From an uncultured SAR86 cluster bacterium (GTDB taxonomy: Bacteria > Pseudomonadota > Gammaproteobacteria > Magnimaribacterales > D2472): DNA of 57,188 nt. Positions 1 to 8,572 of this stretch are shown here, piece by piece (within the stretch, counting starts at the first letter, position 1; each line of letters begins with the position of its first letter). The stretch is taken from the NCBI GenBank assembly GCA_902518715.1, contig CABYHU010000007.1:1-57188 (forward strand), given 5' to 3'. The translations under genes and the position numbers were made by a program. The notes beneath the pieces were generated by a model. It did no database searches. It worked only from the letters and a program-made list of their open reading frames with translations, and had not been told where the DNA came from.

Positions 1-9
1 GATGATTAA

Positions 10-573
10 ATGATTTTAGTAATAGATAACTATGACAGCTTTACTTATAACTTAGTCCAGTATATTGGAGAGCTTGGATATGAAGTAATAGTTAAAAGGA
101 ATGATGAAATAACTTGTGAAGAAGTAAGCGCACTAAATCCAGAGAAAATAGTTATTTCGCCTGGGCCATGTACACCTTTAGAAGCAGGCATATCAGTAGA
201 AATTATTAAAACAATTGAAAAACCTATTTTGGGAGTTTGCTTGGGCCATCAGGCAATTGGAGTAGCTTTTGGTGGAGAAATAATTAAGGCTAATGAACCA
301 ATTCATGGCAAGCTCTCATTAATTAATCATAATGAAAAAGGAGTTTTTAAAGATGTTGATAATCCCTACAGTGTTGTTAGATATCATAGCCTAATTGTTA
401 ACCCAGAAAATCTTCCTGATGAGCTTGAGATAACAGCGACTTTAGTTGAAGATGAAAATATAATCATGGGACTATCTCATAAAACAAAACCCATAGTTGG
501 AGTGCAATTCCATCCAGAATCTATTGATACAAAGTTTGGTAAAAAACTTATTAATAACTTTCTTAAATCATGA
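10..573 (+). CDS. trpG: Anthranilate synthase component II (glutamine amidotransferase)
   Basis: It supplies ammonia from glutamine to TrpE in the first committed step of tryptophan synthesis. This is a 187-residue class I glutamine amidotransferase. The PGPCTP oxyanion strand is at about 51-56, the nucleophile Cys77 lies in GVCLGHQ, and the catalytic His168/Glu170 are in FHPES. The family also includes PabA. The call as TrpG rests on the ATGA overlap with trpD and the trpC that follows. The bases before it (1-9) end in TAA directly abutting this ATG, probably the stop codon of an upstream gene such as trpE, but too little is visible to say. Confidence 0.93.
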   Translation: MILVIDNYDSFTYNLVQYIGELGYEVIVKRNDEITCEEVSALNPEKIVISPGPCTPLEAGISVEIIKTIEKPILGVCLGHQAIGVAFGGEIIKANEPIHGKLSLINHNEKGVFKDVDNPYSVVRYHSLIVNPENLPDELEITATLVEDENIIMGLSHKTKPIVGVQFHPESIDTKFGKKLINNFLKS

Positions 574-1583
574 TTGATAACGAATTACAAAAACTAAAAG
601 GAAAAATTGATTTAAGCAGGCAAGAAATGCTCGATGTTATGGATTTAATTATGTCTGGTAGCTTACAAGATAATGAAATAGAAGAATTTCTTATAGCGAT
701 GAATGAAAAGGGTGCATCCATTAATGAAATATCTTCTGCAGCTTCAGTGATGAGAGATAAGTCTCTTAAATTTAATATTGGAGATGGAACTCATATCGAT
801 ACATGCGGGACAGGAGGAACCGGACTTCATATTTTCAACTGCTCAACAGCATCGGCTTTTGTTGCTGCTGCATGTGGGGCAAAGGTCACAAAACACGGCA
901 ATAAAAGTATTTCAAGTAAAACTGGGAGCGCCGACTTTCTTTTAGAAGCAGGAGCAGATATTTCTCATGACAGAAGTTTATTAGAGAGTATTTTTAGAAA
1001 AACTGGCTTTATATTTCTTTTTGCTCCTTTGCATCATTCATCAATGCGATATGTAATGCCAGCGAGACAGAAAATTGGGAAGAAAACTATATTTAATCTT
1101 TTAGGGCCACATACCAATCCGTGCTCTGCTAGGAAACAGCTGATTGGAGTTTACAAGAGATCACTGGTTGAAACTTTCTCAAGCGTAGCTAAGGAACTTG
1201 AAATGGAGCATGTAATTGTTGTCCATGGGAATGATGGATTAGATGAGATCTCAATTACTGATGATTCTTTTATAAGCGAACTCAAGGATGGAAAAATAAA
1301 AAACTATCAGATATCACCTAAAGATTTTGGCCTAAGTTATGGAAATTTTGAATCCATTAAGGCCCTATCTCCTCAAGAAAGCTTTGAAAAAGTATCTCTA
1401 GCATTTGCAGGCAGAGAAGGTTCTGTCCAAGATATGATAGCTATCAATTCAGCAGCTGCATTAAAGCTTTCAGGCATTGTAAAGTCTCTTAAAGAAGGCG
1501 TTGAGCTTTCTAAATCAGCTATGAATGAAGGCCTAGCTCAATCAAAACTCGAAAGTTATGTAAAAATGTCTAATAACTTATGA
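570..1583 (+). CDS. trpD: Anthranilate phosphoribosyltransferase
   Basis: It joins anthranilate to PRPP, the second tryptophan step. It is 337 residues, normal for a free-standing TrpD. The family blocks are present: DTCGTGG (77-83), KHGNKSISSKTGSAD (anthranilate and PRPP contacts), FAPLHH and FNLLGPHTNP. Odd point: the PRPP-binding GTGGD signature reads GTGGT, with Thr84 in place of the usual Asp; the rest of the active site looks intact. It overlaps trpG by 4 bases (ATGA) and trpC by 4 bases, so translation is probably coupled. Confidence 0.94.
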   Translation: MIDNELQKLKGKIDLSRQEMLDVMDLIMSGSLQDNEIEEFLIAMNEKGASINEISSAASVMRDKSLKFNIGDGTHIDTCGTGGTGLHIFNCSTASAFVAAACGAKVTKHGNKSISSKTGSADFLLEAGADISHDRSLLESIFRKTGFIFLFAPLHHSSMRYVMPARQKIGKKTIFNLLGPHTNPCSARKQLIGVYKRSLVETFSSVAKELEMEHVIVVHGNDGLDEISITDDSFISELKDGKIKNYQISPKDFGLSYGNFESIKALSPQESFEKVSLAFAGREGSVQDMIAINSAAALKLSGIVKSLKEGVELSKSAMNEGLAQSKLESYVKMSNNL

Positions 1584-2326
1584 ATATCCTTGATGAAATA
1601 GTTTCAAAAAAAAGAATAAGAGTTAGCAAGGCAAAATCAATTGTATCCATTGAAGATATTCAAAATCAATTAGCAAAATCATCTTCACAAAGTAATTTTA
1701 AAAAAAACTTAGAAAATCAAGCACAAGCGATAATTGCTGAGATAAAGAAGGCATCACCAAGTGCTGGAATTATTGCTGAAGATTTTAATCCAATTTTAAA
1801 AGCGCAAGAATATGAAAAAATGGGCGCAAGAGCATTATCTATATTAACTGAGGAGGACTTTTTTCAAGGAAGTAATAAGGTTCTTCAAGATGTTAAGAAA
1901 GTCACTAATCTCCCCATCCTTAGAAAAGATTTTATTATTGATGATTACCAAATATATGAATCTAAGTTAATAGGTGCCGATTGTATTTTATTGATTACAA
2001 GCATACTCTCAGACTCACAAATTGAAGAGTATGTATCCAAAGCAGAAGCAATAAATTTAGATGTGCTTATTGAAGTGCATGATGAGGAAGAGCTCGCAAG
2101 GGTTTCAAGATTTCATAACGTGCTGATAGGTGTTAATAATAGGAATCTAAAAACCTTTGAAGTTGATCTTATGAATGCTGTTAGATTAAGAAAAAATTAT
2201 GATGGGAATCAAATTTTTATTGCGGAATCAGGAATTAAATCTAGTGCTGATATAGAGTATTTAGTATCCAATGATATAAATGTTTTTTTAATTGGTGAGA
2301 GCTTGATGAGGGGTAATCTTTTTTGA
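1580..2326 (+). CDS. trpC: Indole-3-glycerol phosphate synthase
   Basis: It closes the indole ring from CdRP, the fourth tryptophan step. It is a 248-residue single-domain TIM barrel, not the TrpC-TrpF fusion of E. coli. The AEIKKASPSAG block near residue 55, the LRKDFIIDDYQIYE block and the C-terminal AESGIKS and LIGESLMR phosphate-binding motifs are recognisable. It starts inside the trpD stop (ATGA). Its TGA overlaps the TTG start of the downstream helicase. No trpF, trpB or trpA follows, so those genes must lie elsewhere. Confidence 0.94.
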   Translation: MNILDEIVSKKRIRVSKAKSIVSIEDIQNQLAKSSSQSNFKKNLENQAQAIIAEIKKASPSAGIIAEDFNPILKAQEYEKMGARALSILTEEDFFQGSNKVLQDVKKVTNLPILRKDFIIDDYQIYESKLIGADCILLITSILSDSQIEEYVSKAEAINLDVLIEVHDEEELARVSRFHNVLIGVNNRNLKTFEVDLMNAVRLRKNYDGNQIFIAESGIKSSADIEYLVSNDINVFLIGESLMRGNLF

Positions 2327-3492
2327 AGTTAAGATCATGGCAAGCCGAAGCATTTCCTCTTTGGTGGGATAAACAACAAGGCATCATAAAAGTTGTTACC
2401 GGGGGAGGAAAAACATTTTTTGCCATTCACTGCATTAAAGAATATCTAAAGGCTTCTCCTAAAAAAGATATATTGATCGTTGTTCCATCAATTGCTCTCC
2501 TTGATCAATGGAGCGAGGCTCTTTTAGAAAATAATGTAAATCAAGAAATTGTCCTCAATGGTGGCGGAGAAAAAGTTAATAAGTCAGCAAAAATTATAGT
2601 AACCACTATCGACTCCCTTAAAAATATTCTAGGCATAGTGAATGCAGAAAACTCCCTGCTCATTGTTGATGAATGTCATAAGATTGGAACTGAGAAGAGA
2701 GGGGATATGCTCAACAATAACTGGTCAGCAACTCTTGGATTGTCTGCAACACCAGAAAGAGATTACGATGATAATTTCTATGTAATTATTAAAAAAATCC
2801 TTGGAGACATAATATTTGAATACGACTATATTGATGCAAGAGATGATGAAGTAATTGTAAATTTTAGTCTTCTCTATGCCTATGCACCTTTATTGAAAGA
2901 AGAAGAAAAGAAATATGAAAACTTTAGTAAATCCATCAGAAGAAGGGCTGCCACAATTGGCGGCCACAATATGGACGATTATCCACTCAAAATGCATGTA
3001 TTTAATAGGGCGCGCCTAATTAAAAATTCAAAAAATAGAATTCCATATGGTGTTGATTTAATACAAAAATATAAAAGAGAGAGTTGGATAGTTTTTACCG
3101 AAAATAAAAAACAGGCTAAGGAATTTAACAAAATTATAAATACAAAGGGTTTTAAGTCTGCTCTATACAACACTGATTTAGATAGCACAGAAAGATTAGA
3201 AAACTTAAATAAGTTTAAAAAAGCTGACCTTAATGTATTGGTTACTTGTACTGCTCTTGATGAAGGTTTTGATATGCCAGAGGCAGATGGAGCACTTATA
3301 TTAAGTGCCTCATCAAGTAAAAGGCAAAGAGTTCAGAGAATGGGTAGAGTTCTAAGAATCACTGAGAACAAACCAAATGCACTGATAGTGACAGTTTATT
3401 CATCAAAAACCGAATTTGATAAACTCATGGAAGAAGCAAAGAGATATCATAAAGAGGGAGTGCCAGTTTCCTGGAAAAGACAAGATAGATAG
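2323..3492 (+). CDS. Superfamily II DEAD/DEAH-type helicase, XPB/restriction-helicase-like
   Basis: A 389-residue two-domain SF2 ATPase. Motif I (TGGGKT) is at about 26-31, motif II reads DECH at 116-119, motif III is SATP at 141-144, and motif VI is QRMGRVLR at about 338-345. The N-terminal LRSWQAEA resembles the Q-tip motif of XPB, UvsW and type III restriction helicases. There are no extra nuclease or methylase domains, so it is near the minimal helicase core. The start is a TTG overlapping the trpC stop (TTGA); no alternative ATG precedes the N-terminal motif. It is the last gene of the trp operon. DNA or RNA remodelling is inferred from the family; the substrate is unknown. Confidence 0.85.
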   Translation: MKLRSWQAEAFPLWWDKQQGIIKVVTGGGKTFFAIHCIKEYLKASPKKDILIVVPSIALLDQWSEALLENNVNQEIVLNGGGEKVNKSAKIIVTTIDSLKNILGIVNAENSLLIVDECHKIGTEKRGDMLNNNWSATLGLSATPERDYDDNFYVIIKKILGDIIFEYDYIDARDDEVIVNFSLLYAYAPLLKEEEKKYENFSKSIRRRAATIGGHNMDDYPLKMHVFNRARLIKNSKNRIPYGVDLIQKYKRESWIVFTENKKQAKEFNKIINTKGFKSALYNTDLDSTERLENLNKFKKADLNVLVTCTALDEGFDMPEADGALILSASSSKRQRVQRMGRVLRITENKPNALIVTVYSSKTEFDKLMEEAKRYHKEGVPVSWKRQDR

Positions 3493-4119
3493 TTAAATAT
3501 AATGACTTGTAGAAGTCATTACTTTAGCTGTGAGCTCCATTACTTTCTTAGTAGGACTTTGTAACTCTTCAGCTCCAGATTCATTTGCTTGACCAGCATG
3601 CAAATCTTCGTCTTCTTGCATAGTTTTTAATATTTCAATTGTCTCTTTATCATTCTCAGAGATTTTATCTAAATGTCTTTGGAGGTGTTTTACCACCTGC
3701 TTCTCAGTCTCTTCAACAAAACCTAAACTAGTTTTTTCTCCTAAAGATCCAAAAATTGCTCCAATTGCAAATGATCCTGCATACCAAATAGGATTTAGAA
3801 CTGAAGGTTTTCCATCAAGCTCATCCAATCTTTTTTTACACCAAATTAAATGATCAGTCTCTTCATCGCCAGCATGTATCAAGTGCTCTTTTATTTCAGG
3901 ATCTTTGCAAACCATTGCCTGCCCTCTATAAAGGGCTTGTGCAGCAACTTCACCTGCTAAATTAACTCTCATAAGAGCTTCTGAAAGTTTTCTTTCAGAT
4001 TCTGATAGATTTACATCATTGGATTCTCTATCTGCAGGATAATCCCTATCAGTTCCACTTTTCTTATAAGAAAGAGTTTTCAAAGCTATGTCTAATTCAT
4101 TTACAAATTTATTAATCAT
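3493..4119 (-). CDS. coq7: Ubiquinone biosynthesis di-iron hydroxylase Coq7
   Basis: It hydroxylates demethoxyubiquinol (C6 hydroxylation), a late step in ubiquinone synthesis, at the inner membrane. The 208-residue protein has a ferritin-like di-iron pattern: Glu57, Glu87-x-x-His90, a Glu near 137-139 and Glu171-x-x-His174. A hydrophobic helix at about 111-125 (WYAGSFAIGAIFG) fits membrane association. Coq7 is the alternative to the flavoenzyme UbiF of E. coli. The start overlaps purD by 8 bases, making it the last gene of fis-purH-purD-coq7. Its stop abuts the stop of the convergent helicase. Confidence 0.9.
   Translation of the reverse strand: MINKFVNELDIALKTLSYKKSGTDRDYPADRESNDVNLSESERKLSEALMRVNLAGEVAAQALYRGQAMVCKDPEIKEHLIHAGDEETDHLIWCKKRLDELDGKPSVLNPIWYAGSFAIGAIFGSLGEKTSLGFVEETEKQVVKHLQRHLDKISENDKETIEILKTMQEDEDLHAGQANESGAEELQSPTKKVMELTAKVMTSTSHYI
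3501..3520. terminator. Perfect 8-bp stem-loop at helicase/coq7 convergent junction
   Basis: AATGACTT-GTAG-AAGTCATT forms a perfect 8-bp stem with a 4-base loop inside the last codons of coq7, 8 bases beyond the helicase stop. It could end transcription from either side. It lacks a strong U-tract on the plus strand and has only a mixed AT stretch on the minus strand, so intrinsic termination is uncertain. Confidence 0.4.
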
Positions 4120-5386
4120 TCTTTAATCCTTTTTTCCCAATATCACTTCTGAAGAACATGCCCTCAAAGTTAATTTTAGGGATTGCATTATACGCATTAT
4201 CTATAGCAATTTCTAAGGTCTCACCTAAAGCTGTCATACAAAAAACTCTACCACCCGATGTGAGAATCTTATTATCTACAAACTTTGTACCTGCATGAAA
4301 CAATTTCTCATTTTTACTGAAATGATTTTTTATATCTATTTCCATATCTGTTTCATAATCTTCTGGATAGCCTGATGATGCTAAAACTACTCCACAAGAG
4401 TGCATTGATGACCATTCAATTTGATGGGCATTAAGTTTTTTATTAATCGCATCAAGACATAAATTTGTAAAGCTAGATTCTAATCTGAGCATAATTGGCT
4501 GAGTTTCTGGATCGCCAAACCTACAATTAAATTCTAAGACTTTTATCTCATCTCCTTCTATCATTAGGCCAGCATATAAAAAACCAAGATAGGGAAATCC
4601 TTCAGCCTTTAATCCATTCATTGTTGGAAGCATAACCTCATCGATAACTCTTTTGTGAATCTCATCTGTGACAATTGGAGCAGGGGAGTAAGCACCCATA
4701 CCTCCAGTATTTAGTCCAACATCTCCATCTCCAACAGCTTTATGATCTTGGCTTGTTGCAAGAGGAATAATTTGATCATCACTGACAACAGCAATAAAGC
4801 TTGCTTCCTCTCCATTCAAAAAGTCTTCGATTACCACTCTATTTCCAGCATCCCCAAAGGCATTTGATTCAAATATATCTTCAAGGGCTTTTTCTGCAGC
4901 TTCTCGATCATCACAAATAATAACTCCCTTTCCAGCAGCAAGGCCATCAGCTTTTACAACCGATGGGAAATCAATCTTGTCGAGGTACTCCAGAGCATCA
5001 TGATGATTATCAAAAGACTTATAATTTGCTGTAGGTATACCATATTTTATAAAAAAGTCCTTCGCGAAGGTTTTTGATCCCTCTAGCTGAGCAGCTCCCT
5101 TTCTGGGCCCAAACACTTTTATATTTTTAGACTCAAGAAAGTCAACCAAACCATTAACTAGAGGATCTTCAGGACCGACAATTACAAGTTCAATATTATT
5201 TGAAACACAGAAGTTAGAGACATCCTCATTGTTATTTATATCCAAGGAAATATTCTCTATTTTTTCTTCAAGAAATGTTCCTGCATTGCCTGGAGCAACA
5301 TAAACCTTTTCAACAAATTTATCAGTAGAGCACTTCCATGCCAAAGCATGCTCTCTTCCTCCTGAACCAATTACTAAGATTTTCAT
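4112..5386 (-). CDS. purD: Phosphoribosylamine-glycine ligase (GAR synthetase)
   Basis: It ligates glycine to phosphoribosylamine with ATP, the second step of purine synthesis. At 424 residues it is the usual single-domain length, not fused to PurM or PurN. It opens with GSGGREHALAWK, followed by the VVGPEDPLVNG block and ATP-grasp elements SVVKADGLAAGKGV and LEFNCRFGDPETQ. It starts 3 bases after purH and overlaps coq7 by 8 bases. The fis-purH-purD order matches that of many gammaproteobacteria. Confidence 0.96.
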   Translation of the reverse strand: MKILVIGSGGREHALAWKCSTDKFVEKVYVAPGNAGTFLEEKIENISLDINNNEDVSNFCVSNNIELVIVGPEDPLVNGLVDFLESKNIKVFGPRKGAAQLEGSKTFAKDFFIKYGIPTANYKSFDNHHDALEYLDKIDFPSVVKADGLAAGKGVIICDDREAAEKALEDIFESNAFGDAGNRVVIEDFLNGEEASFIAVVSDDQIIPLATSQDHKAVGDGDVGLNTGGMGAYSPAPIVTDEIHKRVIDEVMLPTMNGLKAEGFPYLGFLYAGLMIEGDEIKVLEFNCRFGDPETQPIMLRLESSFTNLCLDAINKKLNAHQIEWSSMHSCGVVLASSGYPEDYETDMEIDIKNHFSKNEKLFHAGTKFVDNKILTSGGRVFCMTALGETLEIAIDNAYNAIPKINFEGMFFRSDIGKKGLKND

Positions 5387-5389
5387 TTG

Positions 5390-6925
5390 TTAATGCCTGA
5401 AATGTCTTACGCCAGTAAAAACCATAACCATTTTATGTTCGTTTGCAGCATCTATAACTTCTTGATCTCTGACAGACCCACCGGGTTGTATTATTGATTT
5501 GATTCCACTGCTAGCTGCTTTATCAATACCATCCCTGAAAGGAAAGAATGCATCTGATGCCATGCACGATCCTTCAACATTCAAGCCTTCTTCTTTGGCT
5601 TTTAAGCTTGCAATTTCAGCACTAATAACTCTGCTCATTTGACCTGCTCCAATACCAATCGTTTGTCCATCTTTCGCGAATACAATAGCGTTTGACTTTA
5701 CGAATTTAGCTACCTTCCAAGCAAACATAAAATCATTTAATTGCTCCTGAGAAGGTTTAAGATCAGAAACTACTTTTAGATCATCTATAGAAATAATTTT
5801 TGTGTCCTCATCTTGCACAAGTACACCACCTGAAACAACCTTAAACTGATTACCAACCACGTCTCCATCAAGATCACATCTTAGAACTCTTATATTTTCT
5901 TTTTTCTTTAAGACACTTAGGGCATCTATATCAAACTTAGGAGCAATTATTACTTCAACGAACTGATTTTCCAGTATTTCTTCTGCCAAACTTGATTCAA
6001 GCGCCCTATTAATTGCAATTATTCCACCAAAAGCTGAAGTTGGATCAGTTTGAAAAGCTTTTCTATAGGCTGTTTTAATATCTTCAGACTCACTAACTCC
6101 ACATGGATTAGCATGCTTTACAATCACGCATGCAGGCTTTTGGAACTGCTTTAGACATTCCCAAGCAGCATCTGAATCCGCAATATTATTATATGAAAGT
6201 TCTTTTCCCTGAAGTATGTCCGCATTAGCTATATTCTTTTTTTGAGAAGAATCTTTTAAATATAGTTTTGCTTTTTGATGGGGATTTTCCCCATATCTTA
6301 AAACTTTTGGATTAGATAAATCCATAATTACATTTTCATCATTTTCTGAATCCATGTATTGATGAATTGCTCTATTGTATTGGCTCATTTTTTTAAAAAC
6401 TTTTGCAGCTTGTTTTTTTCTGAATTCGTAACTAATACCACTCTTTGAATCCCATTCACTAATCATTTCCTCATAGTCGTTTGGATCAGACAAAACCAAT
6501 ACATCTTTGAAGTTTTTTGCTGCTGCCCTGATCATTGTTGGGCCACCGATATCAATTTGCTCTATTGCTTCTTCAAACGAACATCCAGATTTTATTGTTT
6601 CCTCAAAGGGATACAAGTTAACAACAACGATATCAATCTCTTTATAACCCATTGATTTCAATACATCTGTATCTTCTCCACGACGAGCCAAAATGCCAGC
6701 ATGTATTTTTGGATGAAGTGTTTTTACTCTTCCATCCATCATTTCTTTATGTCCTGTATATTCTGAGACCTCTATTACATTATCAGTAATTTTTTTGATT
6801 GCTTTATATGTCCCCCCAGTAGAAATGATTTCTACATTCCTCTCTAAAAGGAATGAAACTAAAAGATCTAAATTAGTTTTATCAGAGAGGCTTACCAAGG
6901 CTGACTTAGGCGAAATATTTTTCAC
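5390..6925 (-). CDS. purH: Bifunctional AICAR formyltransferase / IMP cyclohydrolase
   Basis: It carries out the last two steps to IMP. The 511-residue protein has an N-terminal MGS-like cyclohydrolase domain (STGGTYKAI near 35-43, DGRVKTLHP near 64-72) and a C-terminal transformylase domain with the catalytic Lys270-His271 pair in VKHANPCGV. Length and both domains are normal. It overlaps fis by 4 bases and precedes purD by 3 bases, so fis, purH and purD are very probably co-transcribed. Confidence 0.96.
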   Translation of the reverse strand: MKNISPKSALVSLSDKTNLDLLVSFLLERNVEIISTGGTYKAIKKITDNVIEVSEYTGHKEMMDGRVKTLHPKIHAGILARRGEDTDVLKSMGYKEIDIVVVNLYPFEETIKSGCSFEEAIEQIDIGGPTMIRAAAKNFKDVLVLSDPNDYEEMISEWDSKSGISYEFRKKQAAKVFKKMSQYNRAIHQYMDSENDENVIMDLSNPKVLRYGENPHQKAKLYLKDSSQKKNIANADILQGKELSYNNIADSDAAWECLKQFQKPACVIVKHANPCGVSESEDIKTAYRKAFQTDPTSAFGGIIAINRALESSLAEEILENQFVEVIIAPKFDIDALSVLKKKENIRVLRCDLDGDVVGNQFKVVSGGVLVQDEDTKIISIDDLKVVSDLKPSQEQLNDFMFAWKVAKFVKSNAIVFAKDGQTIGIGAGQMSRVISAEIASLKAKEEGLNVEGSCMASDAFFPFRDGIDKAASSGIKSIIQPGGSVRDQEVIDAANEHKMVMVFTGVRHFRH

Positions 6926-7191
6926 TTTATAATCCCATATTTTTTTAGTTTTGTTCTAAAAGTACCTCTATTAATGCCAAGGATCTTTGCTGCTTTGGAT
7001 TGATTATTATTTGTATGCTGCAGAATAAAATTAAATAATGGAGTTTCAACCTCACGCATAACTAAGTCATAAACATCTCTAGGTTCCTGCGAGTCTAAAC
7101 TTTTAAAATATAGATTTAGGGCCTTTTTTACATCCTCATTAAGACTTTTGTTTTTGCCTACTAAAACTTTCTTATTTTCTTTCAAATGCAA
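6922..7191 (-). CDS. fis: DNA-binding protein Fis
   Basis: A small nucleoid-associated regulator of 89 residues (E. coli Fis is 98). The C-terminal helix-turn-helix at about 62-84 (NQSKAAKILGINRGTFRTKL) is the conserved Fis/NtrC-type DNA-binding unit, and EVETPLFNFILQHT is the dimerisation helix. The flexible N-terminus is weakly conserved. In many gammaproteobacteria fis follows dusB; no dusB is upstream here, but the fis-purH link is kept with a 4-base overlap. It probably bends DNA at promoters and origins. Confidence 0.88.
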   Translation of the reverse strand: MHLKENKKVLVGKNKSLNEDVKKALNLYFKSLDSQEPRDVYDLVMREVETPLFNFILQHTNNNQSKAAKILGINRGTFRTKLKKYGIIK

Positions 7192-7248
7192 AAAAATTAT
7201 TGATTGATCTTGTAGTTTACAATTGATTAAAAAATGATCAATACTACT

Positions 7249-7815
7249 TCATACATTTATGATAGTTTTTTCAACATCCTTCATCGAGATCACAGAGATT
7301 TTTTCATTTTCTACTTCAATTTCGGTTATTGATGCATTGTCTGGATAAAAATGTAACAACCTATCTTTTTTGATTGCATAGCCAACAAGAACATTTATGA
7401 CCATGAAGTGGCAAAAAATGATGGAATTATTTTTAAGTCCAAAAGTCTCAGTAATAATTCGCTCCCTCCAGTTTTTAATGTCATCAGGAAGCGTTTCTAT
7501 TTTCCTTGTACTAATATCTTTAAGCCATTCAAATCTTATATCCGAATCAATATCCTCTGCGGGTATCTCAACAAAACTTTCATTTATATCAAAATCAACA
7601 TCAATACCTTCAGAGGCATAACTAAGAGTTTCTATAGCTCTTTTTTTTGGACTTGAGATGAAATCATATCCTTTGGAAAAAATACTTTTTGTAAAATCAT
7701 TAATTGATTTAGCTTGATCAACACCTTTTTTGCTTAAACCAGGATCCCTATCATCTCCATCCCAAGTTGAAGCAGCTTCCCCGTGACGGATGAGGATTAT
7801 TTTTTTCTTATGCAT
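7249..7815 (-). CDS. Histidine phosphatase family protein (SixA/phosphoglycerate mutase-like)
   Basis: A 188-residue protein with the family RHG signature at residues 10-12 (IRHGEA), an SSPKKRAIET block and a second catalytic histidine at about 136 (FCHFM). This defines the histidine phosphatase (branch 2) fold. The substrate cannot be read from sequence; SixA-like phosphohistidine phosphatase, alpha-ribazole phosphatase and phosphoglycerate phosphatase are alternatives. There is no signal peptide, so it is cytoplasmic. It lies divergent to rsmE with only about 30 bases between the starts and 57 bases upstream of fis on the same strand. Confidence 0.75.
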   Translation of the reverse strand: MHKKKIILIRHGEAASTWDGDDRDPGLSKKGVDQAKSINDFTKSIFSKGYDFISSPKKRAIETLSYASEGIDVDFDINESFVEIPAEDIDSDIRFEWLKDISTRKIETLPDDIKNWRERIITETFGLKNNSIIFCHFMVINVLVGYAIKKDRLLHFYPDNASITEIEVENEKISVISMKDVEKTIINV

Positions 7816-7833
7816 TAATGTTTGAGAACAATT

Positions 7834-7839
7834 TATAAT
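7834..7839 (+). promoter_or_regulatory. Candidate -10 box of rsmE with possible leaderless start
   Basis: A perfect TATAAT ends 6 bases before the ATG at 7846, so a start site 7 bases downstream would fall on the A of the start codon. The -35 region (TGCATT near 7811) is weak. TATAAT-like strings are common at this base composition, so this is only a candidate. Confidence 0.3.
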
Positions 7840-7845
7840 TATTTA

Positions 7846-8568
7846 ATGAAGCTCCATAGAGTATATTACAAAGAATTTAGTCGAACAGATAAAATTTCAA
7901 TTGATAACAAATCTAAGATTAATCATTTGAGGAATGTTCTTAGGCTCTCAGAGGGATCTAAGTTAGATGTATTCGATGGAGAGGGTAATTCATCCATTTG
8001 TAAGATAGTATCGCTTGAGAAAAAAAAGATAGTATTGGAGCAAATTGGCGACATTGAATACCAGCAACCAGAGAGAATCAACTTAAAAGTCTTAATGCCT
8101 TATATAAAAAAAGAAAACCTTTTTTTTGCTATCCAAAAAGTAACAGAAATCGGTGTTAGTAATATCTCATTGTTCAGACCGGACAATGTTGATCAAAGCA
8201 TTAGCAAGAAAGACCTATCAAAAATTAATGAAAAAGCTTCATCAATTATTACTCAGGCATGTGAACAAAATGGATCGAATATAGTTCCTGATTTCCAAAT
8301 ATATGAAGACCTATCATCAGCAATTGATCATGATAGCTTTAGTATTTTTTTTGATTTGGATGCTACTAATGACTTTCAGTCTATCAAGAACTTTGAAGAT
8401 AGAATTACCTTAATCACAGGACCTGAATCTGGATTTAGCAAAAAAGAGAGAGAATTTCTCAATGCTACAACTAGTCACAATATTTCTCTTGGTAAAAATA
8501 TTTTAAGAGCAGAAACTGCTCCTATAACGGCATTATCAGTTATAAAAAGTAATCTTGGTTTATTATAG
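7846..8568 (+). CDS. rsmE: 16S rRNA (uracil-1498-N3)-methyltransferase
   Basis: It methylates U1498 of 16S rRNA in the assembled 30S subunit. I chose the ATG at 7846 (240 residues, MKLHRVYY) over a TTG at 7822, because the family begins with a short R-I/V-Y strand and E. coli RsmE is 243 residues. The PUA-like N-domain has NHLRNVLRLSEG. The SPOUT knot has LITGPESGFSKKERE and the C-terminal LGKNILRAETAPITAL, which binds AdoMet. It precedes gshB as in E. coli. Confidence 0.93.
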   Translation: MKLHRVYYKEFSRTDKISIDNKSKINHLRNVLRLSEGSKLDVFDGEGNSSICKIVSLEKKKIVLEQIGDIEYQQPERINLKVLMPYIKKENLFFAIQKVTEIGVSNISLFRPDNVDQSISKKDLSKINEKASSIITQACEQNGSNIVPDFQIYEDLSSAIDHDSFSIFFDLDATNDFQSIKNFEDRITLITGPESGFSKKEREFLNATTSHNISLGKNILRAETAPITALSVIKSNLGLL

Positions 8569-8572
8569 ATTG

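Noticed and set aside
1-9. Possible C-terminal end of trpE (GAT GAT TAA) before trpG
   Set aside because: Only two codons and a stop are visible, which cannot identify a gene; mentioned under trpG only.
7192-7248. ATTGATC/GATCAAT dyad between the phosphatase gene and fis
   Set aside because: The arms are about 30 bases apart in very AT-rich DNA with no U-tract, so neither terminator nor operator is supported.
7408-7656. Two plus-strand frames inside the histidine phosphatase gene
   Set aside because: The minus-strand frame carries the RHG signature and a full-length fold; the plus-strand frames do not.
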